NCBI GenBank assembly: GCA_016808115.1
Contig: JAEQBH010006824.1
Coordinates: 35,339 to 99,338 of the forward strand
Length of the DNA stretch: 64,000 nucleotides
Reading direction: 5' to 3'
DNA from: Tetrastigma voinierianum
Lineage: Eukaryota; Streptophyta; Magnoliopsida; Vitales; Vitaceae
Shown: positions 1 through 10,929 of the stretch, in pieces
Layout: each line of letters begins with the position of its first letter
How positions within the stretch are numbered: the stretch's first letter is position 1
Translations under genes and position numbers: made by a program
Notes under the pieces: generated by a model
Databases searched by the model: none
Seen by the model: the letters and a program-made list of their open reading frames with translations, nothing else
Told to the model about the DNA's origin: nothing

Positions 1-2795
1 GTACTCACCAAATATCAGCAATTATATTACAATAGTTTCAAAAGTTAAATACATCTATCTGTATCTAATCAATCTTTCATGGAACATTATATTAAAAAAT
101 ATGTAAATGTCAGTGATCGGCTTTCTTCTCAAAAATTGCCTCTAGTGGCGTCGTCTTCATGAAGATCACTCTGCATTACTGAGAAAGGGAGACTACAGCG
201 GGGTGAAGCAATGCCTGATGGTGATATTTTCCCTACATGGATTACTCCTTTGAGTGCTCATGCAATAACACCAAAACATTCAAATAAAACATACAAGTCC
301 CTACCAGTGTCTACACATGTTATGGATGAGAATGTGAAATGCACCACATCCCACATCTCCAGGCCTGTGACTCCTCACGCATGCAGACGAGTGTGAGAAA
401 CACTATTTTCAAAACAAAAGGTTTTTATTCTTGAAAACATGATACCAATTTTCTGATAAAATTCTATTAGACAAACCTCCGAGGTGAATTTTTACGGATA
501 ACTCCTGCGAAGCAGTCATGGGTCATCACTCGCGATGGCTGGACCAGCTCTCAAGGCAATTCTTGAGGAAAATCTTCCATTAAATTCATTTGAAAGCATA
601 TTTTTCATGTCATACTCGCTACTGTTCTAGGTTGCCCGATGCATATGAAATGCAATATGCCATTTCACAATAACTCATGTTAATATATCAAGCATGCAAA
701 TATATATTAGAAATTCTACTTTGCATATTCATACAAGCAATAACACCTGACCAGGTCTGTCTTGGACCCGTAGCGGTACCTCGCGGCCGCTTCACGAGCA
801 TGAACGAGTTTGGTTCGATCATCCATCTGACATCGAAAACGACGGAAGACCTAGAAACTTTTTAGTTTCGGTTCAAACCCCGACCCACCCGCGGTCTTAG
901 GCGTGTGAAACGATCATAAAACCCTCACATCCTTGATCAGTTTTGGAACTAAACCATATGGCCTCTCGCGGCCTCCGGCAACGAAGCCATGCATACCACC
1001 CGATATCTATTTAACTTTACCTGACATGCCATGCGATGGTCATGTCATATAAGACTACTCACTCTTGTATGCAACTTTGCACATAGTACAAAACATAGAT
1101 TTTCAGTAGGGTTATGATCACCTACTACCCTCCATAGGCACATGGCTGGAATCTTGACTTAATGGTCTTTCCATAGGGTCTAAGAACACCTAAAACAAAG
1201 TTTGGACGAAGAAGTTGTGACCTTCTGAAGTTGGAGGTCTCACATGAGTAGGCAGCCCTACCCGACCCGGCCCTAGGCCGGCCTTGGCCAGGCTGTCCTG
1301 GCTGCTTGAGCTCTGTACCACACTACCCTCCACGAGGCACATGGATGTGTCCCTACGGACTCGATAAGAACTTTCATAGAGTCTAAGAACACTAGAAATG
1401 GAGTTCGGACGAAGAAGTTATGACCTTCCAAAGTTGGAGGTCACACATGAGTAAGCGGCACTACGGCTTGACCACTACTGACACACCTGGGCGGCCTACC
1501 TAGTTGGCCAGCTCCGGCACCCAATGCCCCCCTCCCGCAGGCATATGGATGGAATCTTGACTCGATGGGATTTCGCAAAGTCCAGTAGAAAGCGGAGTTC
1601 GGACCGAAGTTATGGCTTGTCGAAGTTGGAGGTCACATGAGGCGATCAAACAAGCAGGGCGACGGCCATTTGACTTGGCCAGGAGTTGACGATGCGCGGC
1701 GGCCTCTAGCGGTGACCTGGCCGGTGACCTCCATCGGCGGGCTTTCACTTAGGCTTGGCCCCAGAATTAAACGGACCATAACTTGAGCTCTGAGAGTCCG
1801 AGATTGAGAAATTGGCTAATCAAGTTCATTAATGTGGCTACAATTTGCACAGAAGGATTCACTGCAAATTTCCTTTATTTCCCATCCAAAACCAATTCTA
1901 AAAGTCAGGTTAATGTTGTACTTTACCCGCAATGGAAGCTTCCCATGGTTGAAATACAACCAAACATTCCCCTTAGGAGCAGAGACAACTAACACCGTTA
2001 TTCATTTTAGCTTCTCTTACATAAGTAGCACACAAGGACAGTGCTTAGTCCAAAAATCAGTCCCGAATTATCAGAAAATAGTCTTAGAATCCTCTCCAGC
2101 TGCTTATCTATAGTCTTAGGACGGGTCACACAGCCACTCACGATACATAACCCGATAAAACAGACGGCCATAGGCAAAATTAAACAGTAGGAGAAAACCC
2201 CCTACCTCTCGGAGTTTGTGAAACTCTGACTCTGTCTCTACCGCCGCCCTTGTCACTTGGGAATGAACTCTTCCTCTTATTTTGCCAGAAACCACCGGTC
2301 CGATCATGAAATCTAGAGAGAAGGTAGAACCTCTCTCTCTACTTTCTCCCTCTCTTTTATGTTCTTTCTTTCTCCTCACTTTACACTCCCTGGCAGGTTG
2401 GGGAGAAGATAGGAGTCAAGTGACATGTTACTTTTAGTGGCCCTAGGGATTACACATATCCTCTTATCCATCTACAGTTTCCCTCCAGCCGACATGATGC
2501 CACATGTCACCTATGGTCCACACATGAGCTCAGTGTTTGAATTATCTCACGCTTGACACGTGGCACATTGTGAGCCACTCAACACCTGCCAAGTGTCCCG
2601 CACTACTCTCGATTACCTCAGAAACATGGAAATTCCGGCTATCTGCCAAAGTCGACAAAATTGACGTGGTAGCTAGATTTGGCGAGAGCGATTCGATAGT
2701 GAAGTCCATTTCGTCATCGAGGCCCCAGAAAAATTGGGATTTTGACCAAGAATTTACCATTCTACTCGTTCCTTATAAATCGGGATTTTCAGGGG
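1..2795 (+). mobile_element. Family D LTR, copy 1 (left end off the window)
   Basis: This stretch is the same repeat as the LTR at 43696-45795 and the reverse complement of 18255-21573. Shared landmarks with the third copy are a TTTTCAAAACAAAAG block near 408, the CCCTACCTCTYGGAG block near 2202, the CTAGAGAGAAG block near 2313 and GACGTGGTAGCTAAATTT-like sequence near 2665. It ends near 2795, where coding-like sequence of another element begins. No protein is supported: open frames here do not keep frame between copies. Seen by comparison; the Del/Tekay assignment rests on the third copy. Confidence 0.75.
1126..1740 (+). repeat. Three tandem units of about 200 bp inside the D LTR
   Basis: Units begin near 1126, 1324 and 1525. 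Each has a CCTCC..GGCACATGG-like start, then a GACGAAGAAGTTRTGACC-like block, then AAGTTGGAGGTC. Reverse-complement counterparts occur at about 20885-21400 in the minus-strand D LTR, so the triplication is older than that pair of copies. I could not find it in the shorter copy at 43.7 kb. Confidence 0.7.
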
Positions 2796-3560
2796 TTTCA
2801 GGTTAACTCCAGAGGCAACTGATCGGCTTCTGACGCCTAACTATCCGGAAGTCCTTCGGTTGCTCACAAATGGGCAGGGTGAGTGGAAATTGAGCAACGA
2901 GGGACACGCCGCGCCCAGAAGCGAGTACTTGCTTTATGTCACCTAAGGTGGCAGCACCATTTTATCACATCTCGTCTCATCTCGTGATGATGATCGTTTG
3001 TGGTAATGTGAAACAAACATTGCTTTGATTTCTCCATCATTCAAGACATCCCGGATTTGATCGCCGGTCGGGTTATAAGCGCCATCCTCTATGGCGGGAT
3101 GCTAAGATGAACCTCGGGCACCCCTTTCTCATCTATGGCCTGTGCAAGAATGCAGGGGTGCCGTTGGAGGATAACGAGGCCTGGATCCATCCAATTAAGG
3201 CCATCGTAGTAAAAAAAGATAAGTCGGGCGTTCCTCGATCCGACGCGGTTTATGACTTAGGGTCATGAACCTTCGGATGAGGAGGAGTTGATAGCATACC
3301 AGACCTTGTTTGGCATGTGTGATGAGATTGTGGATGAGACCCGACCCCCTCCTCACCAGTCTCATTGTCCTTTGCCTACCCGCCCGAGGACGGTTCGAGA
3401 CCTCGTTACGGCGATGCATTATGGGATGAGACCCGGGGCATCGGGTCACCATGAACGAGGATATGGATGAGCTCTGGGCCGAACATGCGCCGCAGTACTC
3501 TGAGCAAGCGAGGTCATCCCGGTAGCGGCTTGCCCAGCTGCTTGCCTTACATGTGCTACC
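2796..3560 (+). pseudogene. Transposase_32-type (putative plant transposon protein) ORF remnant
   Basis: Broken coding sequence of a plant retroelement accessory or gag-like ORF. Around 3055-3180 the translation gives a DLIAGRVISAIL-like segment followed, after frame changes, by residues matching the LCRxAGVxxxxxE part of the Transposase_32-type domain. The stretch from about 3085 to 3300 aligns with 54795-54990, including the EPSDEEEL acidic motif at about 3270. Stops and frameshifts rule out a product. Its left side abuts the D LTR, so the N-terminal part is missing. Function is not established; by family it is a retrotransposon ORF rather than a DNA transposase. Confidence 0.6.
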
Positions 3561-4496
3561 ACCACCACCGCCACCACAGTGATCCCCGAGATCAACAGGG
3601 GATATGTTTATGTTCCCTTACATGTTTTCCCTTCCTTCTTTCTTTCTTTCCTTGCCTATGTTTATGTTTATGTTCGTTGTTTAGATATGTTTACGCTTAT
3701 GTTTATGTTCGTGTTTATATATGTTTAGGTTATGCTTATGTTCGTACGTTCACAGTTTTCATCTAGGTTTGTGTGTTAGGATGTCTTAGTTAATTTTTTG
3801 TTCTAGGATTGTGTTAAGTAGTATGTGTGCGTGATACCATGATTGCAAATCAAGGATCTTTTTTACTTCTCCATTTCGAAAACACCTGGAGTTTAAGTAA
3901 CAAGAAGGGATCATATAGAGTACATTAGATGCTAGGGAATTACATGCTTGGATAGGTAGGAGCCGGCATAGTGAGTCACCTCCTTGGTGTTAGAAACGAT
4001 TCAAAGTAAGTCACTTACACACTCAATAGTGTGATCTCGAATATGCCTAGGTTTCACGGACCTGCTCACTAACGTTCAACGAGCCTTGAGTGTTTCCTAA
4101 ACTTCCCCAGTGATGGGACAAGTAGAAAAGAGGATTGTCATCGAGCCAAAAATAAAAAAATAAAAAAAGGAAAAAAAAAAGAAAAAGAAAAAAGTATGAA
4201 TAGAATAGTAGGACCTTCTAGTTGGATCCCAGGCCTGGAGTCGAGGGCCTCTCAAAGCCCTAATGCCTAAGCCAATAGCGAGCTGTGACTTTGCGCCATG
4301 GGACGGAGGATAGGGTTTTGACTGGGGCCACAGGTTTGGTTGAGTGTTCGAGGTGAAGTTCGAGGGGAACTAAATGCCTGGTGCCCTTAACCAACTGGTG
4401 GGGAGTCATCAATGGATCCTCGCTATAAGGACACTCAACTACTACTTACGGGCACTAAGAATTCGTTCATGAATAGGTAGGTTAATATGAATAAAT
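3561..4496 (+). repeat. Family C element 3' non-coding region, copy 1
   Basis: It holds a TTTATGTTYR-rich microsatellite-like tract (about 3605-3770) and an A-rich tract (4148-4195). Blocks are shared with 55400-56260 in the same order: the GAGCCTTGAG block near 4082, the AAAGAGGATT block near 4130, CAAAGCCCTAATGCC-like sequence near 4252, and GAAGTTCGAGGGGAACTAAA near 4353. No protein is seen. It separates the Transposase_32-type ORF from the short conserved frame and the LTR. Confidence 0.6.
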
Positions 4497-4769
4497 ATGG
4501 TGCGTTCTTATCCTTTCGTAGTTAGACTCTCCCAAATAGGCCAGTTGCATTCATGTTTGGGCCTTCTGGAACCGAGTTATATGCTAGAGATCATACATCC
4601 AATGCACATAGACTTCATGGGAAAGGCCATAGAAAACCTAGGAGGTGAGTCGCCGTCGGCCGAACAAGATTCGACTAATTCTTTCGAAAGTCAGTATGAC
4701 CTTAAGGATCCTTTAGAATTTGAAGAGCAAGAGGCGAAGATTTGTGAGTTTGGTTCATTTCAATCCTAA
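4497..4769 (+). CDS. Short conserved reading frame upstream of the family C LTR
   Basis: An open frame of 90 codons starting MVRSYPFVVR and ending in an acidic tail (EFEEQEAKICEFGSF). The same frame begins at 56262 in the other family C copy (MVRSYPSVVR) and can be followed for about 50 codons before a stop. Shared parts include LEPxYMLEI and MHIDF. Many differences between the copies fall at third positions. I recognise no domain. It may be an accessory ORF of this element family or the conserved C-terminal end of a longer decayed protein. The start is chosen because the ATG is shared by both copies. Confidence 0.35.
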   Translation: MVRSYPFVVRLSQIGQLHSCLGLLEPSYMLEIIHPMHIDFMGKAIENLGGESPSAEQDSTNSFESQYDLKDPLEFEEQEAKICEFGSFQS

Positions 4770-5070
4770 ATCTTAGCTTGTATGTGCATCACCCTCACAA
4801 ATATCGTTAAGTTTAGTATGTTATTATTTGTGTTTGGTTGAGTCTTTTCTTGCTTGAGGGCAGAAGCGAAAACTGTTTAGGGGTGTGATAGTGCGTACTC
4901 ATTACAAACCAGGGATTTAGTGAATTCGGGTTGATTTCATATATATAGCGTGTTTGATTACTTTTCTAATATTCAGTTTTATTTGGTTATTTGTAAGAGA
5001 AACCTTTGGAAAATCTTTGGAAATGGGCCTTGTAGGAGGCTTGGAAGACAGTGCGAAAGTCATCCCCAAA

Positions 5071-5112
5071 GTCGCGACGTCAACGTCGCGACATTGCTGG
5101 AAAAGTCTCGAC
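5071..5112. promoter_or_regulatory. Three TCGCGA-type motifs upstream of the TATA box
   Basis: GTCGCGAC at 5071 and 5085 and GTCTCGAC at 5105, spaced 14 and 20 bp, lie 20-60 bp upstream of the TATA box. The same palindrome is amplified at 24405-25100. Its position suggests a cis-regulatory or methylation-target role; no binding factor is known to me. Confidence 0.45.
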
Positions 5113-5131
5113 AAATCTTATCTCTTAGAGG

Positions 5132-5140
5132 CTATAAAAG
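5132..5140 (+). promoter_or_regulatory. TATA box of the family C LTR
   Basis: CTATAAAAG lies immediately downstream of the palindromic motifs and upstream of GAAGGAGAATCG. Position and sequence fit a plant RNA polymerase II LTR promoter. Confidence 0.5.
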
Positions 5141-6060
5141 GAAGGAGAATCGATTAGAGGGTTGAAAATTGGTTTGCGAGATCTAGGGTTTGGAGCTTAG
5201 AACAAAGGAAAGAAAACTTGAGAGACCAGCGCTGGAGAGACTTGAAGAACCCGAGATTGTCATTCACACTCGATTATTGAGTTTTCTCTATTCCTATACT
5301 TATGTCTTGCTTTTCATTTGTATTGGAACATAACATAATGAGGTTCTAATTTTGTGGTTTAGGGTGTTGGTAGAGATTTGGATATGAATACTATGTTAAA
5401 GTTTTAGCCTTTTTATAATTCCATTATCTTTTATATACTTGTTTTACCATTAACTCATGCTTGGATGAAATCATATTAATTTATGATCAATCTTAATATG
5501 TGAGTGGTTCTTTGTAAGATCTGAGAAGTGAATGAAGAATTAGACATAGTTGGGTTAACCTAGTAAACTTAGTAATATATGATTATCAATGATTAGGAGG
5601 CTCAGGAGTTTTTTGCACTTTATGCACCTTTAATGCTTGGGGTTGAGCCAAGGAGCAAGAAACCTAGTGATGAGGGAGTTAAATGACCTTGAGAAGGCTT
5701 TATTTACATTAGATAAGAGCGCCTTGGAAAACACTATATTAGATAATGGAATGGAATCGCAGCATTACATAGTAGGATTGTCCAACAACACCAACACCCT
5801 GACCTTTTTGCATCTTTGAGCACTTTTACATCTAAAACGAACAATTACCTTAGTAATAGTTTAATTCGCTTTTAGTTTCGCTTAGCCATCATGATTGCTA
5901 GTTTGAATATTAAAAGACTATTGTAATTTTAGCGCAGCATGCTACGATTAAGGTTTTCCATATGGATCGATATCGTGCCAGGTACACTTTGTTGCTTGAC
6001 AAGCGTATACTTGGCAGCGAGAATAGGCACTTTGCACTTCTATTTGCATGTCCACCAAAA

Positions 6061-6304
6061 ACACAATCAACGTAGCCTATCAAATTCCGTAATGTATAAG
6101 GTGGGAAATGGAGCAAATTGTCATATAATGCATATTGAATGAAAATGTGTCTTGAGAACAAAATGATGGGCCCACTTTTAAGTTAACGTGATATATATGT
6201 ATATATTTATTTTTCACTTTAGGATAATTATCCTTCTGAAGCGAGTATTTTAAATGTGTTTTATTTAGAAAAAGGAATTATGCAGGATTGTAAAAGAGAA
6301 GATC
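6061..6304. other. Unassigned spacer
   Basis: AT-rich sequence with a TATATATGTATATAT tract at about 6190. I see no coding motif or match to other parts of the window. It separates the family C LTR from the family B ORF remnant. Confidence 0.4.
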
Positions 6305-7486
6305 GTGTCCCGGATTCGGTTCGTACTCCGGGTCGGGTCGGGTCGAGTTGGGTTCTGGGGCACGAGCACCTCACATATGGAGCAAGGGAGAAGAGCATTA
6401 GTGAAAGAGTTCTACACCAATCTTGGCGATAGAAAGGACCTGACATGCTACGTCAAGGGGAGATGGTTTTCTTTTGGGGAAAGGACCATCTCCCAACTCT
6501 TAGGACTTAGACGAGGGGAGATTGCACGAGTGAGGCTGACTCCCAAAAAGATCACGATTTTGAAGAATAGCGAGGTTATTGAGGACAAGAATGTGACAAA
6601 GAACCAGTATCTTCAATGCCTACCTTAGCAGGAGACCTCACTTTGAAGTCAACAAGGTCTAGTATTTCATTAATTACGTGTTTATACCCGCCAAACATGT
6701 CTCAAGCGTGAGAATGGCTCGTACCACTTCCCTCTTGTGTGCGGTCGAGGTTATACCTTGAATGTGGGGAGGATCATTGAACAGTCCATCTTGGACTACG
6801 TCAGTGAAAAATTCTCAGGAAACATCCCCTACCCTGCCTTGGTCACTCTCTTATGTATCAAGGGGGGTGTTACATTCAGTGACACATAAGAGAAGAAGTG
6901 CTCATAAGCCTCTCCTCTTTACTCTTCTTTGGAATCACTAGGGATGCAGTAGAAAATAAGGAAGGAGAAAGAAGAAGAAAAGGAAAGAGCAGTGGGGAAC
7001 AACTGGGAAGCTAGTCCCTATAATAGAGGTTGAAGATGAGAGTGAAAACGAAGAAAGGGGGGCTGAAGATGAGAGTGAAAATGAAGCTAGTCCGGATTCA
7101 TCCTCGAAGTCCGCCTCTCTATTTGCCACGAAGCTCCTCAGACTCTGGCGAGTCCTCGGCGTCAATGACCATCGACGGATCCTGTCGCCTAGGGATTTCT
7201 TGGCTGTTATGGATGTCGTTCGCACATTTGCTGCCACTTCTGCATCTTTCGCGGCTTCTCAAACAACATTGGCCGAGCAAATGGCCCGCGCCGAGGTTGC
7301 TCGCCTGAGCTCGAGGCTATTACTCCGCCCGAATCTGAGCCACCTTGGTCTCCACCGGTTACCATGACATCACCTATCTGACCCACCACTCTCATGGGCC
7401 AGTCGGTGTAATGATTCAGCGGCTTCTTTGGATGTGCTTTCCTTGGCCCGCGTAGAGTGGCACGATCTGCCGGCTTCTACCACTAG
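6305..7486 (+). pseudogene. Env-position ORF remnant of a family B (Athila-type) element
   Basis: The first 107 codons stay open (to 6628) and contain RALVKEFYTNL, then VKGRWFSFGERTISQLLGL. This is the FYxNL...VRGxxVxFxxxxIxxLLGL pattern of the plant Transposase_32-type domain. The C-terminal end near 7235-7300 reads SFAASQTTLAEQMARAEVA, matching 16395-16445 in the complete element just before its 3' LTR. Frameshifts break the middle. The fragment runs straight into the LTR at 7491, as the env-position ORF does at 16560-16631. It is therefore the 3' part of an upstream B element whose gag and pol are missing. Confidence 0.6.
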
Positions 7487-7754
7487 CAAGTGCTATTTTG
7501 AACCACTGTTAAGATAGATTCTAATTGCTTTTTGTGTACTAATCATATTAGTTAAACCCGATTGACAGTGCGAGTCCCTTTGATACTAATGATTGTATTT
7601 CGGGGTTGTTTGTGGTAGTTTTGCGGGTTTCGAGGCCTATTCTATCATGACAAGCTAGGCACGGGTTGAGCTGATTTACATCGAGTTCATTTGGTTATCT
7701 TCGATTGCATCATTTAGGAATTGAAGAAGTGTGAGCGAGAGCAAGCGGGGAAAA

Positions 7755-7920
7755 TTTCGCTATAGGAGAGAAGAAATTTTTAGCTCTGATAGCGAAATTT
7801 TTCGTACGCACTAAATTTTCACTACTTGTAGTGAATTTCGCTACATAGCGAATTTTCCTCTGATGGCGGTGTACGATAGAGAAATTTCTCTATGTAGAAT
7901 TTCCTCTACTTGTGAAAATC
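7755..7920. promoter_or_regulatory. GCGAAATT/AATTTCGC motif cluster in U3 (copy 1)
   Basis: Inverted copies of TTTCGCTA and TAGCGAAA recur, including the near-contiguous palindrome TTCGCTACATAGCGAA at 7837-7852. Counterparts are at 16890-17070, 59290-59385 and 63490-63800. It lies 110-280 bp upstream of the TATA box. Function is inferred from position and conservation only. Confidence 0.5.
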
Positions 7921-8030
7921 CTGTTCCTTTTTTTTTGTGTATAAACGACCCCTTTTTTGGTTAATTTCATTTCTACCCTTACTGTAATTATACTAGTTAG
8001 GTTAGATTGGTATTTCACCTGTTTTTAAGG

Positions 8031-8040
8031 CTATATAAGC
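8031..8040 (+). promoter_or_regulatory. TATA box of the 5' LTR
   Basis: CTATATAAGC is conserved at the same place in the other B LTRs (17175 and 59487). Confidence 0.55.
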
Positions 8041-8880
8041 CATTTTCTGAACAATTTGTAACCAAACTTTAATTCGAGCATTCTCTGAAATACGGGCCTG
8101 ATTTTTTCCTTCCTTTCTCTCTTCTCTCTCCACTTTCTCTCACTTTCTAGGCAACCAAACTCTCACCCTTTGAGGATGACAACTCAAAAGGATGTTTGGC
8201 GCTCAAGCCTCTAAACGAAGAGGAGGGTTGCTAGGTAGGTTGATATGTTTGCGAGGGTGATCCTGCATGTTTCAAGAAGCGAGTCTTGCTAGTTATGTTT
8301 CAAACTTTCAAAACTAGGTTTAAAAGCTATTTGATGTACTTTCATTGATCAATACTTGGCAAGCTTTTAGGGTTCAGTGTATTCTTAGTGTTAGATACAC
8401 TGACATCCATTAGTTGTCGTTTATGAGCCATTGGAAGTAGGTTAAATGCTTGATTTCAACTTTAGGAACATTGAATGCTCAGTAAATGCTATGTTTCAAA
8501 GAGAAATGGTACTAAGTTAGTCTTTAAGTTAAACAAAGATGTCGGTTTGGAAATGACTATAGGTCATCTTCCTAATGCGAGAAATAACCGGGACACTTCC
8601 TTTGCAACCTATCATACCAAACTAGTGGCCAAATTTCCAAAGGACTTCTTTTTATCTTATTTCAAATTACCTTTGGTGCATAGTGAAAACGACCAACTAT
8701 TTTTATACAAATCCAAAATGCAAACAAAGCCTCACCATTATGAATCATTACAAAATCATTTGTAAGACGAAAACCCATCCCTGTGTTCGATCCCTAGGCG
8801 GAGTATCGCTGCGTTAGCTTTTGTTACGGCCGGTAGGGTAGTTTAGCGTATAAATATTGTTGATCAGGAACCCTACGATT

Positions 8881-9179
8881 GACCGCGAATCGAATGGCGT
8901 CGTTCAGGGGATGGTGCCTTGTGCAGTTGATGAGTTGATGATGCCAGTAATCCTCATTACAGAGTATTGGTGACCTTTAAACAACTTTTTGAATTCCATT
9001 ATTTAAATTTGATTTTTTAGACAATCACTCTTGGGTTGTTTTTTTTTATGTATAGCGAATCATTTTATTTCTTAGCTAACCTTAATCTTTTGGGAAAGCC
9101 ACATTTGTTGTTCTTTGCTTTGTCTCTTTTTGTTTCCACGGTGTTTATGTACCCTTTGGGATAGAGATATATCGGTAGA
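8881..9179 (+). other. Leader between 5' LTR and gag
   Basis: The sequence after the LTR (GATTGACCGCGAATCG) corresponds to CTGTGGCACGAATCA in two other copies and should contain the tRNA primer site, but I cannot assign the tRNA. The rest is AT-rich with no coding motif. Confidence 0.4.
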
Positions 9180-10085
9180 TTGCAAAGAGTTAGTGATTGA
9201 AGACGAGGTTGTGAAGTCGGTGTACACAATGAAGCGAATGGATCCTGCACGAGCAGCGAAATTGACAAAGGGGCTCCGATAAATCCCACAACATATATAT
9301 AGGTCGATGAGGGACCACATACACCCTCCTAGAGTGAGTGTACCTTCTTGCATCATACCACCTGTTGATGATGTGGCAGTGAGACCCTATCTAGTGCCCC
9401 TGCTTCCCACTTTCATGGAATGGAGAATGAAAATCCATATACGCATATCCGAGAGTTCGAGGAAGTTTGCACAACTTTTAAAGGTGTGTCTGACATGGAC
9501 CTGCTTAAGCTGAAAGCATTTCCACATTGACATGAAGGAACAAGACGAATTTGGCTCAATTCACTAAGGTCGAGAACAATTAGAAATTGGGCCGAACTTC
9601 AGAAGCTGAACATTGAAGAAATTTTCAATACAACGAATAACGGTTTGAAGAGAAGCGAATCTACACTTGCACGACTGCGATGTGAGAAGTTTTATCGGTG
9701 TTGGGAGGTTCATGGAGACCATCGGGGTGCATGTCCACACCATGGTTTTCGATACATGGATGCTTGTGAATCACTTCTATGATGGTATGTCTCCGACCAT
9801 GAAGCAACCTCTTGAAACCATGTGTGGAGGGACTTCTGTGACACCAGGATGAAGCCATGGACTTTTGCAGACTATGTGGCCAAAACCTCCAAGGCATGGG
9901 ACGGGCAGATCGAGGCTGAAAAATGCGGCCTTCGACCCACGAAGGGGGGCATTTATGCACTTTCAGAACCGCGAGGTAAGCAAAGCCCGACCACTTTGAC
10001 CCGAAGGTTGGAGGAGCTTGAAATGAGAAATCGGCATAAAGTGCAAGCGGTGATTGAGATTTACGCATCTCCTGGCTTGTTTTAA
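9180..10085 (+). pseudogene. gag: Athila-type gag (capsid domain)
   Basis: Structural Gag protein that would package the element RNA in cytoplasmic particles. In alternating frames it reads RDHIHPPRVSVPSCIIPP (about 9308), VRPYLVPLLPTF, SDMDLLKLKAFP (about 9490), FDTWMLVNHFYDGMSP (about 9750) and KTSKAWD (about 9882). These follow the usual retrotransposon_gag order of the Athila lineage. At least three frameshifts or stops interrupt the frame. The region after 10000 keeps the TRRLEELEMRNRH linker that precedes the zinc-knuckle part in relatives. Confidence 0.75.
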
Positions 10086-10929
10086 TTGTCGATCCAGTGC
10101 CGTCTTGAGGGCATTGTCGATGGTTCGCCGATGAGGGATTTGATGCGAAGCGTGCCCGTGTCTTAGGTCAAAATAAGCCGACAAATGCTCAGTATGGCAA
10201 CACCTATAACCTAATTGGAGGAATCATCGAACTATCATAGGCTGAAGCCCCCTGCGTATGCCCTTCGAGGGCACGGCGTGATGTAGCTCCACCTCGGCAC
10301 CGACGGCGTGACCTCCACCTTCTTCTCTGTTGAGCAAGCAATTCTTAATTTAGGTAGTAGGTACTGTGGAGGAGACAAAGGTGTTGAATGTTCAAACTAA
10401 TCAGAAAATTGAGGCAGTAAGAAACTCATATATGAAAATGAAGCGATATGCATTAAGGATCTCAGCCGAATATGTGACTTGCAAAAGTTCCATTTCGAGG
10501 TTGTCAACGATGCGAGGTCTGAAAAGAGAAATTCCCTTCCCGGTTCTGACAAAAGCCCGGGAATGCATGAGATAGAGCTCCGCCCGATAGTCCCAATGCA
10601 AGAATTGATGAAGTCAGCGGTAGTAACGTTGAAGTGGTAGAGAACTAAGACCGGCCGGTCGGACCCGGCCGAAAGAAAGCTCCGCAGTGGTTGAACCACT
10701 AGAGGAAGAGCAACCAGCAGGGGAAGAGGTAAAACACGGTGTACCCCTCCTTTTACGGAGCACTTGAAAAGGAAAAAGTCAATTAGCGAGCTAAAATTTT
10801 AGAGGAAATCTTCTGACGGGTAAGGTTAACATCCCTCTTCTCGATATGATGGCTTAAAGTCCCAGCTTATCGCAAAAGTTTTGAAGGACACATGCACGGT
10901 AAGAGGCCTTAATGAATAAAAGGCCTTTG
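10086..10929 (+). pseudogene. Gag C-terminal and linker region, decayed
   Basis: This should hold the nucleocapsid and gag-pol linker. I cannot find an intact CX2CX4HX4C knuckle. Short coding-like pieces remain, for example KLIYENEAICIKDLS near 10420. GC-rich insertions and stops dominate. It is assigned by position between gag and protease. Confidence 0.4.

Larger units (their letters stand above)
4884..6060 (+). mobile_element. Family C LTR, copy 1
   Basis: A polypurine-like stretch (TTTAGGGG, about 4877) precedes TGATAGTGCG, the likely LTR start. The U3 holds three TCGCGA-like motifs (5071-5112), followed by a TATA box and an R/U5 with pyrimidine-rich sequence. The right end is inferred from the match of about 5950-6050 to the LTR end at 57650-57750 (GCTTGACAAGCGTATACTTG resembles the end there). 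Boundaries are approximate. The 60-codon open frame at 5637 lies in U5 and I do not call it a gene. Confidence 0.55.
7491..8880 (+). repeat. Family B 5' LTR
   Basis: It starts TGCTATTTTGAACC and matches 16631-18010 along its length, including a 177-bp block (8303-8479) that is base-for-base identical to 17434-17610. It contains the GCGAAATT/AATTTCGC motif cluster, an ATAAACGAC element near 7941, a TATA box at 8031 and a pyrimidine-rich leader. The end is placed near GGAACCCTAC, conserved in all B copies with a downstream flank, and is uncertain by 10-20 bp. Confidence 0.8.

Noticed and set aside
868..882. GGTTCAAACCCC, a tRNA B-box-like sequence
   Set aside because: No A box at the right distance and no cloverleaf; lies inside the D LTR.
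2116..2379. Minus-strand ORF starting MRRKKEHKREGESRERG
   Set aside because: Complement of pyrimidine-rich LTR sequence; frame not kept in the paralogous LTR at 45.1 kb.
8475..8765. 96-codon ORF in the 5' LTR
   Set aside because: The same place in the 3' LTR has frame-breaking indels; no conservation as protein.
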